Part shown: piece by piece, positions 1 to 8,745 of the stretch
Position numbering within the stretch: position 1 is the stretch's first letter
Layout: every line of letters begins with the position of its first letter
Source: UBA11358 sp049517655
GTDB lineage: Bacteria > Verrucomicrobiota > Verrucomicrobiia > Limisphaerales > UBA11358
Assembly (NCBI GenBank): GCA_049517655.1
Contig: JBEKRQ010000002.1
Span: forward strand, 620,001-684,000
Reading direction: 5' to 3'
DNA length: 64,000 nucleotides
Notes under the pieces: generated by a model
The model's input: only the letters and a program-made list of their open reading frames with translations
Told to the model about the DNA's origin: nothing
The model's database searches: none
Program-made: the position numbers and the translations under genes

Positions 1-1560
1 TTGCATCCAGACCTTGTGCAACTCATTCGCAATCAGATCCCGCTCGTGGATCGCGACTTTTTGAACGACGGGCACGTGTGTGAAACATTTCTCGCAATTC
101 TTGCCCAGCGCGGCAGCGTCGCCCCGATTCTTCGGGCGATGCATGAGGTGAATTTGCTCGGCAAATACATTCCCGAATTCGGCAAACTCACCTGCCTCGT
201 GCAACATGAATTTTATCATCAATATGCCGCCGACGAACATACACTGGTCTGTCTTGAACAACTCGACCGCGTCTGGGAGGCCCAGGACGAACCTTATAAA
301 CATTACGCGCCGCTGTTTAAAAATCTGGAACACCCCGGTCTGCTTTATCTCGCGCTCCTGCTGCACGACGTGGGGAAGGCGGAACATCACAAACGCGGCC
401 GGCACCCCGAAATCAGCGCGGCAATGGCCATGCGCGTGGCAAAGCGACTGCATCTCAATGCCTCGGCCACGCGCACACTGCGCGTCGTCATTGAAAATCA
501 TTTGCTCATGGCCGGCGTGTCGCAACGGCGGGATCTGGACGATGCCGCGGTCATCCGCAATTTCGCCCGGAAAATTGAAACACCCGAAGTGCTTGATCTG
601 CTCACACTGCTGACGTTCGCCGATTCGCAAGGCACGAGTGACAAACTCTGGAACGGCTTCAAAGACACGTTGTTGTGGCAACTGCATTCGCACACGATGA
701 ACTTGCTCACAGGCGGCGCGGAATTCATCCGCGCCGGGGAAGGACGGCGCGAATTATTGTTGAAAGAAGTCCGGGAGCTTGCGGCGAAATCGTTGAGCGG
801 CGGGGAAGTGGAGGCGCACTTCGCAAAGCTGCCGCTGCGATATTTTCAGATTCGCACCGCGAAGGAAGTTGTCGATGACCTCGAACTCGCGCATCGCTTC
901 ATGCACCGATTGATTCTCGAAGATAATCGCGCCCTGTCGCCGGTGACTGCATGGCGGGATGAACCCGACCGCGGCTATAGCGCCATCAAGGTCTGCACCT
1001 GGGACCGCGCCGGACTGTTCAGCAAAATTGCCGGCTCACTTAGCGCCGCCGGGTTGAACATCCTGGGCGCGCAGATTTTCACGCGCAACGACGGCATTGT
1101 GCTCGACACTTTTTTTGTGAATGACGGGCGCACCGGCAATCTCGCCAACCGCCCGCAGCGTGATAAGTTTGCCGACTTGCTGGAAAAAGTTCTGGCTGGC
1201 GAAAAAATCGACCTGTCAGCGCTCATCGCGCGCCAAATCATCCGACAGCCGCTTCATCAAGCCTATGCCGGCGAGCGCATGGCGACGGAAATCCGCTTCG
1301 ACAACGAGGAATCCGAAACGCGCACGCTCATCGAAATTGAAACTGAAGATCACATCGGGCTGCTGTATGTCATTTCTCAAACACTTTCCGAACTGGCACT
1401 GGACATCGTCAGCGCGCGCATCGTGACCGAATGTGGCGCGGCCATTGACAGTTTTTACGTTCGCGAACTCGATGGCGGCAAAATCATTTCGCCCGAGCGG
1501 CAAAAATTCATTGAAAACAAACTGCGCCAGGCCATCGGCCGGCTCGTTGCCACACAATGA
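1..1560 (+). CDS. glnD: [Protein-PII] uridylyltransferase GlnD, C-terminal part (5' end outside window)
   Basis: The reading frame is open from base 1 and lacks the N-terminal nucleotidyltransferase domain of GlnD, so the gene almost certainly starts upstream; the TTG at base 1 need not be the true start. What is visible is an HD phosphohydrolase domain (HDVGK at residues 122-126, followed by a second His cluster), which removes UMP from PII, and two ACT domains (about residues 330-410, beginning CTWDRAGLFSKIAG, and 443-515, beginning ETEDHIGLLYVIS), which sense glutamine. GlnD controls nitrogen assimilation by modifying PII proteins in the cytoplasm. Family assignment is secure from this domain order. 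Confidence 0.93.
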   Translation: MHPDLVQLIRNQIPLVDRDFLNDGHVCETFLAILAQRGSVAPILRAMHEVNLLGKYIPEFGKLTCLVQHEFYHQYAADEHTLVCLEQLDRVWEAQDEPYKHYAPLFKNLEHPGLLYLALLLHDVGKAEHHKRGRHPEISAAMAMRVAKRLHLNASATRTLRVVIENHLLMAGVSQRRDLDDAAVIRNFARKIETPEVLDLLTLLTFADSQGTSDKLWNGFKDTLLWQLHSHTMNLLTGGAEFIRAGEGRRELLLKEVRELAAKSLSGGEVEAHFAKLPLRYFQIRTAKEVVDDLELAHRFMHRLILEDNRALSPVTAWRDEPDRGYSAIKVCTWDRAGLFSKIAGSLSAAGLNILGAQIFTRNDGIVLDTFFVNDGRTGNLANRPQRDKFADLLEKVLAGEKIDLSALIARQIIRQPLHQAYAGERMATEIRFDNEESETRTLIEIETEDHIGLLYVISQTLSELALDIVSARIVTECGAAIDSFYVRELDGGKIISPERQKFIENKLRQAIGRLVATQ

Positions 1561-1750
1561 TATTTGTACGCAAATCCATTGTCATCGTCGCGCCGGTTTG
1601 GTAGAAGCAAGCCGGGTTGAATGAATTCGTTGGAGCTCTTGGCGGGCCTGCCGCTTCGGTCTGCGCCCTGTGGGCTACAACCCGACAGGTCGAAATTAAA
1701 TGAGTTTGCTAAAGTCGTCGGCGGGTTTACCGCGCCGAAGCGTAGCGAAG

Positions 1751-1824
1751 GCGGGTGTGGTTCAGTGGTAGAATGCGGGCTTCCCAAGCCTGAGATGAGG
1801 GTTCGATTCCCTTCACCCGCTCCA
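1751..1824 (+). tRNA. tRNA-Gly (anticodon CCC)
   Basis: A full cloverleaf can be drawn. The acceptor arm GCGGGTG (1751-1757) pairs with CACCCGC (1814-1820), and the CCA end is encoded at 1822-1824. The D-loop contains AGTGGTAGA. The anticodon stem CGGGC/GCCTG encloses loop TTCCCAA, so the anticodon CCC lies at 1783-1785. The T-loop is TTCGATT. It lies alone between glnD and a secreted-protein gene. Confidence 0.95.
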
Positions 1825-1861
1825 ATCCTTCTCTCACATTCCTAAACAGTTACAGGAATCA

Positions 1862-1916
1862 GGTCGGGAGTAGTGGCTCTCTCCTGTGGATGGCCGCGCA
1901 GCAACGCGGCCCGACC
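1862..1916. repeat. Two-hairpin palindromic element (GGTCGGG variant), intergenic
   Basis: The ends GGTCGGG (1862-1868) and CCCGACC (1910-1916) are inverted copies. Inside are an imperfect GGAG/CTCC hairpin and a clean hairpin GGCCGCG (1892-1898)/CGCGGCC (1905-1911). The architecture matches the GGTAGGG elements found in miaA, hemE, PPOX and leuS, with the terminal motif changed by one base. It lies 38 bases after the tRNA. Confidence 0.6.
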
Positions 1917-2030
1917 GTCGGGAAATGTGCCGATTATTATCGAGGAATGGCATCAATCATCAAATTCGCTAATGTTTACAAGGGGAAAGTGCATTTTGCC
2001 AGTGGGGAATTCTCCGTGACAATCATAGTT

Positions 2031-2054
2031 TTGTCCATTCCATAAAATGGACAA
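2031..2054. promoter_or_regulatory. Perfect 9-bp inverted repeat upstream of the secreted-protein gene
   Basis: TTGTCCATT (2031-2039) and AATGGACAA (2046-2054) are exact inverted copies around six bases. The site lies 62 bases before the ATG at 2117 in an AT-rich stretch where a promoter would be expected. It could be an operator or an mRNA hairpin; there is no T-run after it, so it is not an intrinsic terminator. Confidence 0.35.
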
Positions 2055-2116
2055 TGATGATAATATCGTCACAACGATTAACCTAAAAAACCAGAAGTTT
2101 GTAACAAAAAAGTCAT

Positions 2117-3094
2117 ATGAAAAATTGTATCAAAACCCTCGCAGTACTGTCAGCACTGGCATTGGCCACGTCAGTTCAAGCAAGCATATCTGTCTCAACC
2201 TCTTCAAGCAGTAGCTGGGTTGGCACGCCAGCGTTCGAGACAGGAGCAGCTCCGGAAACCGATAGCGGTGGCACCATCAATGACAATGAAAATTGGTGGG
2301 CATCGCTCTCGGGTGGTGTGAACGGGTTCGGCTCTATTGCCGAAACGTTTTATCTCACCGCACCCGGCCAATTGAAAAATATTCAAATGGTTTTTGCGGG
2401 AGGTACGGAGACCTTCAGCATTTCGCTTTATGATTTGGGGACTGTGTCCGATTTCTCGTCAGCGGCACTGGGAACTAATTCATATCCGAACAGCAGCAAC
2501 AGTGATGGCAACAACGCGCAGGCTAATTTTGTGCCAACAACCTCGTCGCGTTCCGCAGTGGATCTGCTTAACCCAGGCGATCAATTCACCTACACCACTG
2601 TGGCGAGTGATGTCCTTTACACGTTGACGCCGACTGAAACTGTCAACCTGAAGGCCAACGAGATGTATGCGGTAGCACTTGACCCGACGGATTCTTCTGC
2701 CAGCGGCACTTGGTGGCGTCGCGGCGGTGTTGAGAGCTCAAACCCACTCTATCAGTTCGGCATGGCATGGTCTCAGGACAGCGCTACTTATGCGTATGCT
2801 TATCAGGACTTTGCAGGCCATAACAGTGGTACAAGCGGCGTCCGCAATCAGGACATGGCTGTATGTATTATTCCTTACGCTACCGTTACGATTACGAACG
2901 TCAGTTACAGTAGCGGTTCCACGGTTCTAAGTTGGAATCCGGGCGGATCCGGAACCTATAGCGTGCTCAGGACCAATATTGTGAGTGCTCCCAGAGCCAC
3001 GTGGCCGGTGATACAGACGGGTTTGACTTCGACCACCTACACGGATACAGGCGCCACGGGAGCGAATAACTTCTATATCATTACAAGCCCGTGA
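2117..3094 (+). CDS. Secreted protein with C-terminal fibronectin-like repeat, function unknown
   Basis: The 325-residue product starts with a typical signal peptide (MKNCIKTLAVLSALALATS, cleavage likely after VQA near residue 23). The middle is rich in Ser, Thr, Gly and Asn, low in charge, and suggests a beta-sandwich exported domain. The last 70 residues (starting VTITNVSYSSGSTVLSW and containing YSVLRTNI) resemble the short fibronectin-like tail common in exported proteins of Verrucomicrobia; that comparison is from memory. AT content is higher than in neighbouring genes. It is monocistronic, with its own terminator directly downstream. No catalytic motif was recognised. Confidence 0.75.
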   Translation: MKNCIKTLAVLSALALATSVQASISVSTSSSSSWVGTPAFETGAAPETDSGGTINDNENWWASLSGGVNGFGSIAETFYLTAPGQLKNIQMVFAGGTETFSISLYDLGTVSDFSSAALGTNSYPNSSNSDGNNAQANFVPTTSSRSAVDLLNPGDQFTYTTVASDVLYTLTPTETVNLKANEMYAVALDPTDSSASGTWWRRGGVESSNPLYQFGMAWSQDSATYAYAYQDFAGHNSGTSGVRNQDMAVCIIPYATVTITNVSYSSGSTVLSWNPGGSGTYSVLRTNIVSAPRATWPVIQTGLTSTTYTDTGATGANNFYIITSP

Positions 3095-3117
3095 GTTAAT
3101 TGGATATGTTGAACTGG

Positions 3118-3160
3118 CGCCCCCGGTTGTGTGACGTTAAATCAACCGGGGGCGTTTTTT
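3118..3160 (+). terminator. Rho-independent terminator of the secreted-protein gene
   Basis: A perfect 12-bp stem (CGCCCCCGGTTG at 3118-3129, CAACCGGGGGCG at 3143-3154) with a 13-base loop is followed immediately by six Ts (3155-3160). It starts 24 bases after the stop codon. It is the clearest intrinsic terminator in the window. Confidence 0.93.
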
Positions 3161-3202
3161 AAAGGGACGGAACCCGTCTTCAAACTGTCGCATCATATAA
3201 AT

Positions 3203-3456
3203 GTGAAACGTGGTGTCAAAATTGTTGTCCTTGGCGCACTGGCTTCCGCGGGGTTCACATTAAAATCAATGCAATTTTGGACATCACAGGAAACGGAAAT
3301 GATTTTGAAAACGATGCCAGAACAATTTTGCAAGATTATGCTGCCACAACCTGCGGGTGGTATCCACGAGAATTATATTGGAACATAGATAGCACTGGAA
3401 TCGAAGCGTCCATCCTTTATATGTTTTACAATGCAGGTATGTGCGGTGATCCATAA
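3203..3456 (+). pseudogene. Possible small exported protein gene broken by a -1 frameshift
   Basis: Two overlapping frames together look like one gene. A GTG at 3203 opens a signal-peptide-like segment (VKRGVKIVVLGALASAG). At the GGGG run near 3250 the protein-like reading moves to another frame, which continues VHIKINAILDITGNG and ends IEASILYMFYNAGMCGDP at the TAA (3454-3456). One extra G at that run would give a single product of about 85 residues. The second frame has no start codon of its own. No family was recognised. The remaining bases 3457-3746 contain only an inverted repeat GGGTCAG (3486-3492)/CTGACCC (3540-3546) and a short TTGGACATTGGAC motif. Confidence 0.3.
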
Positions 3457-3746
3457 ACAATCCCTGAAATACTATTAAAATAAACGGGTCAGCCCTTGCT
3501 ATTGACACAAATCCGGTGGGCCCGTCAGAACCGGGTGACCTGACCCCCGAAAGATGGACGTGACAAAAGTAGAGTTCTGCTGGATTGGACATTGGACTTG
3601 AAGAAACAAGACAACTTTTAGGACAATCTACAAAACACCGGGAAAACCAGCAATTCTTCGGGGCTTCGATTTAGCGTAATTTACCAAGCAGCTGGTCAGG
3701 CGCCGGATGTTTTTCACCCGGCGCCATAAAACCTGTCAGCGAACGG

Positions 3747-3946
3747 TCATCCTCTGAAATAGAGGTAGCCGGCAATGATGACGGCCAGAACGAAAACGGA
3801 TGCGGGCACTTCCAGCTTACCCCAACTCGCGGCGGCAATGATTTGTTCTTCGCGCGCGGTGAGATTGGTGTTCGGCGAAAGAACCTGGGCGTTCAGCAAA
3901 CTTGCCGCCGAGAGTAAAAGAACCCAGGCAAGCGTAATTTTTTCAT
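3747..3946 (-). pseudogene. Small membrane protein at the end of the arabinose operon, frameshifted at an A6 run
   Basis: An ATG (3946-3944) lies five bases after the permease stop codon and is followed by six A residues. In frame it leads to an early stop, but one more A would give a coherent 66-residue protein. That product would be a signal peptide (MKKITLAWVLLLSAASLLNA), a short polar segment (NTNLTAREEQIIAAAS) and a C-terminal membrane span (VFVLAVIIAGYLYF), ending at the TGA 3749-3747. The tract may be a sequencing error, a real inactivation or a slippage site. Position and spacing suggest it was co-translated with the transporter. Function unknown. Confidence 0.5.
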
Positions 3947-3951
3947 TCGGT

Positions 3952-4905
3952 TCAATGCGCGACTCTTTTTGCCGCGCGCTTTTTGAAAATCTGGTCGGCC
4001 AGCACGCCGACGAGCACGACCGCGCCCATGACAGCGAAGTTGAGCGAGCTGGGAATGCCTAGCAGGTTCACAAGGTTTTGCAGCACCTGCAACAACGCCA
4101 CGCCGATGAGGATGCCGATGACTGAACCTTCGCCGCCGCGCAGGCTGCAGCCACCGAGGACCGCCGCCGCGATGCCGTAAAGTTCGTAGAAATTTCCGTG
4201 GGTCGAAGGCGAGACGGAGTTGGTGTAGAACGCGAACAAAATTGCCGAGATGGAGGTCAGCAGCGCCGCCAGCACGTAACTGCTGGCAATGACGAGACGG
4301 GTGTTGATGCCGGAAAAGCGCGCCGCTTCCTCGTTGCGGCCGACTGCATAAAGATACCGGCCATAGACCGAACGATGCAGCACGACCCACATGATGACGG
4401 CGATGATGATGAGCAACACGAACGGCATGGGCAGTCCAAACCAGATCCCATTGGCCAGGTTGCGGAGCGTTTCAAAACCCGCCGCGCTGCCAAAACCTTT
4501 GGTGGTGTCCTGCGCAATGAACCGCGCGATGCCACGATACAGCAGCAGACCACAAAGCGTGACAATGAACGGCTGCATATTGAAGCGCGTGATGAACATG
4601 CCGTGCGCACAGCCCAGTATCATCGCCACGACAGCCACAAACAGCACCGCCAACGGCCATGCCCAATGCCAGTCGGTCAACGCCATCACGAGCAACATCC
4701 CGATGAGGGCGATCATCGAGCCGACGGACAAATCAATGCCGCTGGTGATGATGACGAGGCCGGCACCGAGGCTGAAAATCCCAAACAACCCGATAACGTT
4801 GGCCATGTTCACCATGTTCTCCGGCGAGAGAAACCGCGCGTTTTCAAACGCGGTGACCGCGCACAGGACAATCAACAAAACAAAAATGCCAAGTTCTTTC
4901 TTCAT
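3952..4905 (-). CDS. Sugar ABC transporter permease (RbsC/AraH type)
   Basis: This 317-residue polytopic membrane protein has the family signature of ribose/arabinose/galactose permeases: LGAGLVIITSGIDLSVGSM near residues 58-75, the EAA-like loop YAVGRNEEAARFSGI near the middle, and a conserved LGGCSLRGGEGSVIG segment near the C terminus. It forms the inner-membrane channel for the binding lipoprotein and ATPase encoded just upstream. An 85-base gap separates it from the ATPase gene. The arabinose genes further upstream make L-arabinose the likely substrate (inference from context). Confidence 0.93.
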   Translation of the reverse strand: MKKELGIFVLLIVLCAVTAFENARFLSPENMVNMANVIGLFGIFSLGAGLVIITSGIDLSVGSMIALIGMLLVMALTDWHWAWPLAVLFVAVVAMILGCAHGMFITRFNMQPFIVTLCGLLLYRGIARFIAQDTTKGFGSAAGFETLRNLANGIWFGLPMPFVLLIIIAVIMWVVLHRSVYGRYLYAVGRNEEAARFSGINTRLVIASSYVLAALLTSISAILFAFYTNSVSPSTHGNFYELYGIAAAVLGGCSLRGGEGSVIGILIGVALLQVLQNLVNLLGIPSSLNFAVMGAVVLVGVLADQIFKKRAAKRVAH

Positions 4906-4990
4906 TTATTCAATCCTGCCCATTCTCACTCTCGCCCCTCGTCCTTGATTCATGGTTTCGATTACGTGAGCGAGGACGACGAGGACGATT

Positions 4991-6517
4991 TCAATTTTCA
5001 AATGCCGGTTTGGCGGCGGGGATTTTTTTGCCGACGGCCAGTTGCATGACGTTTTGTTCGGTGCAATCGGCGCGTTCGAGCACGCCGGTGATTTCGCCTT
5101 CGTGCATCACCGCCACCCGGTCGCTCACGTTCAAAATCTCCTCCATGTCGCTGCTGATCATCAGAATGGCCGTTCCCTGTCCTGCCAGTTCGCGCATGAG
5201 ACGGTATATCTCCGCCTTCGCCCCGACGTCAATGCCGCGCGTTGGTTCATCGAGAATCATCACGCGCGGCTGCCGCGCCAGCCATTTGCCGAGGACGACC
5301 TTTTGCTGGTTGCCGCCGCTGAGGTTCATCACCTGCGTTTCAACGCCGGGCGTTTTGACCTTGAGCGAGTCCACCTGCCGCGCAGCGACGTCGCGCTCGC
5401 GTTTCCGCTGAATCAATCCGCAGCGCGAAAGACGGCGCAGGGACGGCAGAGTGACGTTTTCGCAGACGGACATTTCAACGATGAGACCTTCCGTCCGCCG
5501 GCTTTCGGGAACGAGGCAGATGCCGCGCTCAATGGCGTCGCGCGGTGCGTGAATAGGAATTTTTTCGCCGTCCAGGAAAATTTCCTTCGCGGGCGAAGCA
5601 TCGAGGCCGACAATGGCCTTGGCAATTTCCGAACGCCCGGCCCCGACCAGCCCGGCAAAGCCGAGGATTTCCCCGCGCGCCACGTCGAATGAAACCGGCC
5701 GGTGCGGATACAGCCGGGAACGGACGTTTCGCACCTTGAAAAAACCAGCCGTCTTTTGGGAATCAGACTGGACGTAGAAATTTTTGATTTCGCGGCCCAC
5801 CATCAGGTTGACGAGCCGGTCGTGCGTGGCCTCACTGCGTGGCAGTTCACCGGCGTTTTTGCCGTCGCGCAACACGACGACACGGTCGGCACACTGGTCA
5901 ACTTCACCAAGGCGGTGGGAAATGTAGATGATGCCGACGCCCTGCCCGCTCAACTCGCGAACGAGTTCGAGCAGGCGTTTGGTTTCAGAAAGCGTGAGAC
6001 TCGAAGTCGGCTCGTCCATAATGATGAGACGGGCGTTGAGCGAGAGCGCCTTGGCGATCTCGACCATCTGCTGTTGCGCGAGGGAAAGTTTGTCCAGCCG
6101 TGTGCGCGTGGAAATGGGCAGGCCGAGCCGTTTCAAAAACGGTTCGGTGTCCGCATGAATTTTATTCCGGTTCATCAGCCGGAGCGCATTGACCGGTTCG
6201 CGCCCGAGAAAGACGTTGGCGGCGACATCGAGGTTGTCGAGGACGTTGAGTTCCTGGTGGATGAAGGCTATGCCGCGGCAGAGGGCATCGTTGACGTTCT
6301 GGATTTTGACCGGCTGGCCGTCAATTCTGATTTCGCCGGCGTCGGGCTGGTAAATGCCGCCGAGAATGTTCATGAGCGTGGATTTGCCGGCGCCGTTTTC
6401 GCCGACGAGCGCGACGACTTCGGCGCGCACGATTTGGAGATCCACGGAATCAAGGGCAACCACGCCGGGAAATCGCTTGGAAATCCCACGCATTTCGAGC
6501 AGTGGCGCGACGCTCAT
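4991..6517 (-). CDS. Sugar ABC transporter ATP-binding protein with two ABC domains (RbsA/AraG type)
   Basis: The 508 residues hold two nucleotide-binding domains in tandem, as in RbsA, MglA and AraG. The first has Walker A GENGAGKST (39-47), LSLAQQQMVEIAKAL and Walker B LIIMDEPTSSL. The second has the degenerate Walker A GLVGAGRSE usual in this family, the signature LSGGNQQKVVLGKWLA and MILDEPTRGID. It energises sugar import with the permease and binding protein. It starts 12 bases after the binding-protein gene ends, so the two are probably co-translated. Confidence 0.95.
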   Translation of the reverse strand: MSVAPLLEMRGISKRFPGVVALDSVDLQIVRAEVVALVGENGAGKSTLMNILGGIYQPDAGEIRIDGQPVKIQNVNDALCRGIAFIHQELNVLDNLDVAANVFLGREPVNALRLMNRNKIHADTEPFLKRLGLPISTRTRLDKLSLAQQQMVEIAKALSLNARLIIMDEPTSSLTLSETKRLLELVRELSGQGVGIIYISHRLGEVDQCADRVVVLRDGKNAGELPRSEATHDRLVNLMVGREIKNFYVQSDSQKTAGFFKVRNVRSRLYPHRPVSFDVARGEILGFAGLVGAGRSEIAKAIVGLDASPAKEIFLDGEKIPIHAPRDAIERGICLVPESRRTEGLIVEMSVCENVTLPSLRRLSRCGLIQRKRERDVAARQVDSLKVKTPGVETQVMNLSGGNQQKVVLGKWLARQPRVMILDEPTRGIDVGAKAEIYRLMRELAGQGTAILMISSDMEEILNVSDRVAVMHEGEITGVLERADCTEQNVMQLAVGKKIPAAKPAFEN

Positions 6518-6529
6518 TGCGGCAATGAT

Positions 6530-7519
6530 TCACTTGCCGAGCAGGGTTTTCAAGCGGGCTTGAAAGTCGGCAACGTTGTCTTTCTTGATTTCCAGCGTGG
6601 GGATGAAAATTTTGCCGCCGGCCAGTGCGGTCTTGTCGCCGTGCAAATATTTGTCCATGCGGGTGATGGTCTGCTTGCCGAATTCATACGGTTGCTGGAC
6701 CACGGTGCCGTAAATGTCACCGGCCGCCACGCCCGTGAGCGTTTCATCGTTTTCGTCAAAGCAAACAATTTTCACCTGTCCGGCCTTGTTCGCGGAACGG
6801 ACAGCGTTGAGAATCGCCGGCCCGTTGTAATTATACAAACCGACAAGGCAGGTGATGTCGGGATATTTCACAAGCGTGTCCTCGGCATTTTTCTGCGCGC
6901 GCACGGCGTCGGCATCGTCCGTGCGGATGTCAATGATTTGAACGTTCGAACCTTCGAGGGCGTGCTGTATGCCGCCTATACGGTCCTTGGCGTTTTCCGC
7001 GTCCTTGAAACCGACGAAAAGCATGATTTTGCCGCCCTGGGGAATGACTTGCTTGATGAGTTCGCCAGCCTGCTCGCCCGCGGCGTAATTGTCCGTGCCG
7101 AGATAGCAAACGCGCTTGCTGTTCGGAGCATCGCTGTCCGTGGTCATCAACAACACCTGGCCCGCGATTTTATCCAAAAAAACGGTCTGGTTGTTGGGAT
7201 CAATCGGGCTGACAGCAATGCTGTCCACGCCGCGCGCGACCAAATCATTCAAAATCTGCTGCTGCTCCGCGGCGCTGCCGGCGGAAGGAATGCGAAAATC
7301 CACCTCCACGTCGCCCAGTTCCTTTGCTGCGTCATTGCAACCAGCGCGGGCGATGGTCCAGAAATTTGCGGCGTTGTTGCTGACGAACGCGAGTTTTAAT
7401 TTTTTTGCGGGCGCAGAGACGCCGCCGGCGGCGGGAGCGGTTTGGTTTTCCTTTTTGCCGCAACCGGGAACCAACGCGGACAAGCACAGGACCAGAACGA
7501 GGAACAGGGCTTTTTTCAT
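6530..7519 (-). CDS. Sugar ABC transporter substrate-binding lipoprotein (RbsB family)
   Basis: The 329-residue product begins with a lipoprotein signal peptide (MKKALFLVLVLCLSALVPGC, acylated Cys20). It continues as a periplasmic-binding-protein type 1 fold: KLAFVSNNAANFWTIARAGC, the hinge region VARGVDSIAVSPIDP, and CLVGLYNYNGPAILNAVR. Binding proteins of this cluster carry ribose, galactose, xylose or arabinose. Context in an arabinose operon favours L-arabinose. It is the first transporter gene and lies 56 bases after the epimerase gene. Confidence 0.92.
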   Translation of the reverse strand: MKKALFLVLVLCLSALVPGCGKKENQTAPAAGGVSAPAKKLKLAFVSNNAANFWTIARAGCNDAAKELGDVEVDFRIPSAGSAAEQQQILNDLVARGVDSIAVSPIDPNNQTVFLDKIAGQVLLMTTDSDAPNSKRVCYLGTDNYAAGEQAGELIKQVIPQGGKIMLFVGFKDAENAKDRIGGIQHALEGSNVQIIDIRTDDADAVRAQKNAEDTLVKYPDITCLVGLYNYNGPAILNAVRSANKAGQVKIVCFDENDETLTGVAAGDIYGTVVQQPYEFGKQTITRMDKYLHGDKTALAGGKIFIPTLEIKKDNVADFQARLKTLLGK

Positions 7520-7575
7520 ATTTAGGTTGGATGAGTGGTTGGGAATGTCATGGGTTCAGCGGCAGGTTCGCCGCC

Positions 7576-8730
7576 TTATTTCGCGTAAAACCTGTAAATA
7601 ATAGTGTTCTTGTAAGTCTTCCCCGGTTTCAATTCCACGGACGGGAAATTCGGATGATTCGGTGAATCCGGGTAATGTTGCGGTTCCATGCAGAAGCCGT
7701 TGCGGTGTTTGTAAACCCAGCCGCCTTTGCCGGTGATTGTGCCGTCCAGAAAGTTTCCGCTGTAGAATTGCAAGCCGGGGTCGGTGGAATAAACCTCCAG
7801 CACGCGCCCCGTCGTCGGCTCGGTCACGCGCGCCATCAAAGCCAGTTTCCCCATCGGTTTGTTGATGACCCAGTTGTGATCGTAGCCCTTGGCGAATTTG
7901 AGCTGTTTATCGTCCTGATTGATCCGCGCGCCAATGGCCTTGGGAGTGCGGAAATCGAAGGGCGTGCCATCCACCAGCTGCAATTCGCCAGTCGGAATCA
8001 ACCCGCTGTCAACCGGTGTGAACTTGTTCGCATTGATGTAAACCATGTGGCCAAGGATGTCGCCATGCCCCGCCAGATTGAAATAGGAGTGGTGCGTCAG
8101 GTTCGCGATCGTATCCTTGTCCGTGGTGGCCGTGAAATCCAGGCGCAAGGCATTGTTTTCCATAACCGTATAAGTCGCCTTGACCGTAAGATCGCCCGGA
8201 TAACCCCCCTCGCCATCTTTGCTAAAATAGACGAGTTCCAGCCGCGGGCCAATGGGGCCGACATCCGCCTTCATGACTTTCCAAACCACCTTGTCAAAAC
8301 CTTTTTTGCCGCCATGTAACGAATTGGGTCCGTCATTCACCGCCAGCGTATAAGTCCTGCCTCCGAGCGTGAATTTTGCGCCGCCGATGCGGTTGCCGTA
8401 ACGACCGATAAGCGCGCCAAAGTATGGGCTGTTTTTGAGATAGCCATCAAGATTGTCATAGCCCAGCACAACGTCGCCCAAACGGCCATTCTTGTCCGGC
8501 ACTTTGAGCGACACAACGATGCCGCCGTAAGTCATAATGCGCGCTTCCATTCCATTACTGTTGCGCAACTTGTAAATCTCCACAGGTGTGCCATCCGGCA
8601 TTTTGCCGAAGGGAGCCTGGCTGATGGCTCCACTTTGGTTTGTCGGGTTTGACATGGAGGTGCAGCCTACAAAACAGGCGGCGCCCAGTCCAGCCGACGC
8701 TAACATGACGAGTTTCATGGTTTTTTTCAT
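7576..8730 (-). CDS. galM: Aldose 1-epimerase (mutarotase), predicted lipoprotein
   Basis: Galactose mutarotase family, interconverting alpha and beta sugar anomers. The catalytic pattern is present: His in NSLHGG and in LTHHSYFNLAG, and the base Glu in NGFCMEPQHYPDSPNHP. Unlike cytoplasmic GalM, the 384-residue product begins with a lipoprotein-type leader ending CFVGC (Cys23), so it probably acts in the periplasm on sugar released by the exported arabinofuranosidase before uptake (inference). It lies 15 bases after araD. Confidence 0.92.
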   Translation of the reverse strand: MKKTMKLVMLASAGLGAACFVGCTSMSNPTNQSGAISQAPFGKMPDGTPVEIYKLRNSNGMEARIMTYGGIVVSLKVPDKNGRLGDVVLGYDNLDGYLKNSPYFGALIGRYGNRIGGAKFTLGGRTYTLAVNDGPNSLHGGKKGFDKVVWKVMKADVGPIGPRLELVYFSKDGEGGYPGDLTVKATYTVMENNALRLDFTATTDKDTIANLTHHSYFNLAGHGDILGHMVYINANKFTPVDSGLIPTGELQLVDGTPFDFRTPKAIGARINQDDKQLKFAKGYDHNWVINKPMGKLALMARVTEPTTGRVLEVYSTDPGLQFYSGNFLDGTITGKGGWVYKHRNGFCMEPQHYPDSPNHPNFPSVELKPGKTYKNTIIYRFYAK

Positions 8731-8745
8731 TTGGATCTCCAGTTT

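Noticed and set aside
3131..3388. An 85-codon open frame starting within the terminator
   Set aside because: Its start codon is in the loop of a strong intrinsic terminator; only the part from the GTG at 3203 looks protein-like, and that needs a frameshift.
5702..7399. Long plus-strand open frame (565 codons) opposite the sugar ABC genes
   Set aside because: It is antisense to well-conserved ATPase and binding-protein genes and encodes no recognisable family; the openness follows from the GC-rich codon bias of the real genes.
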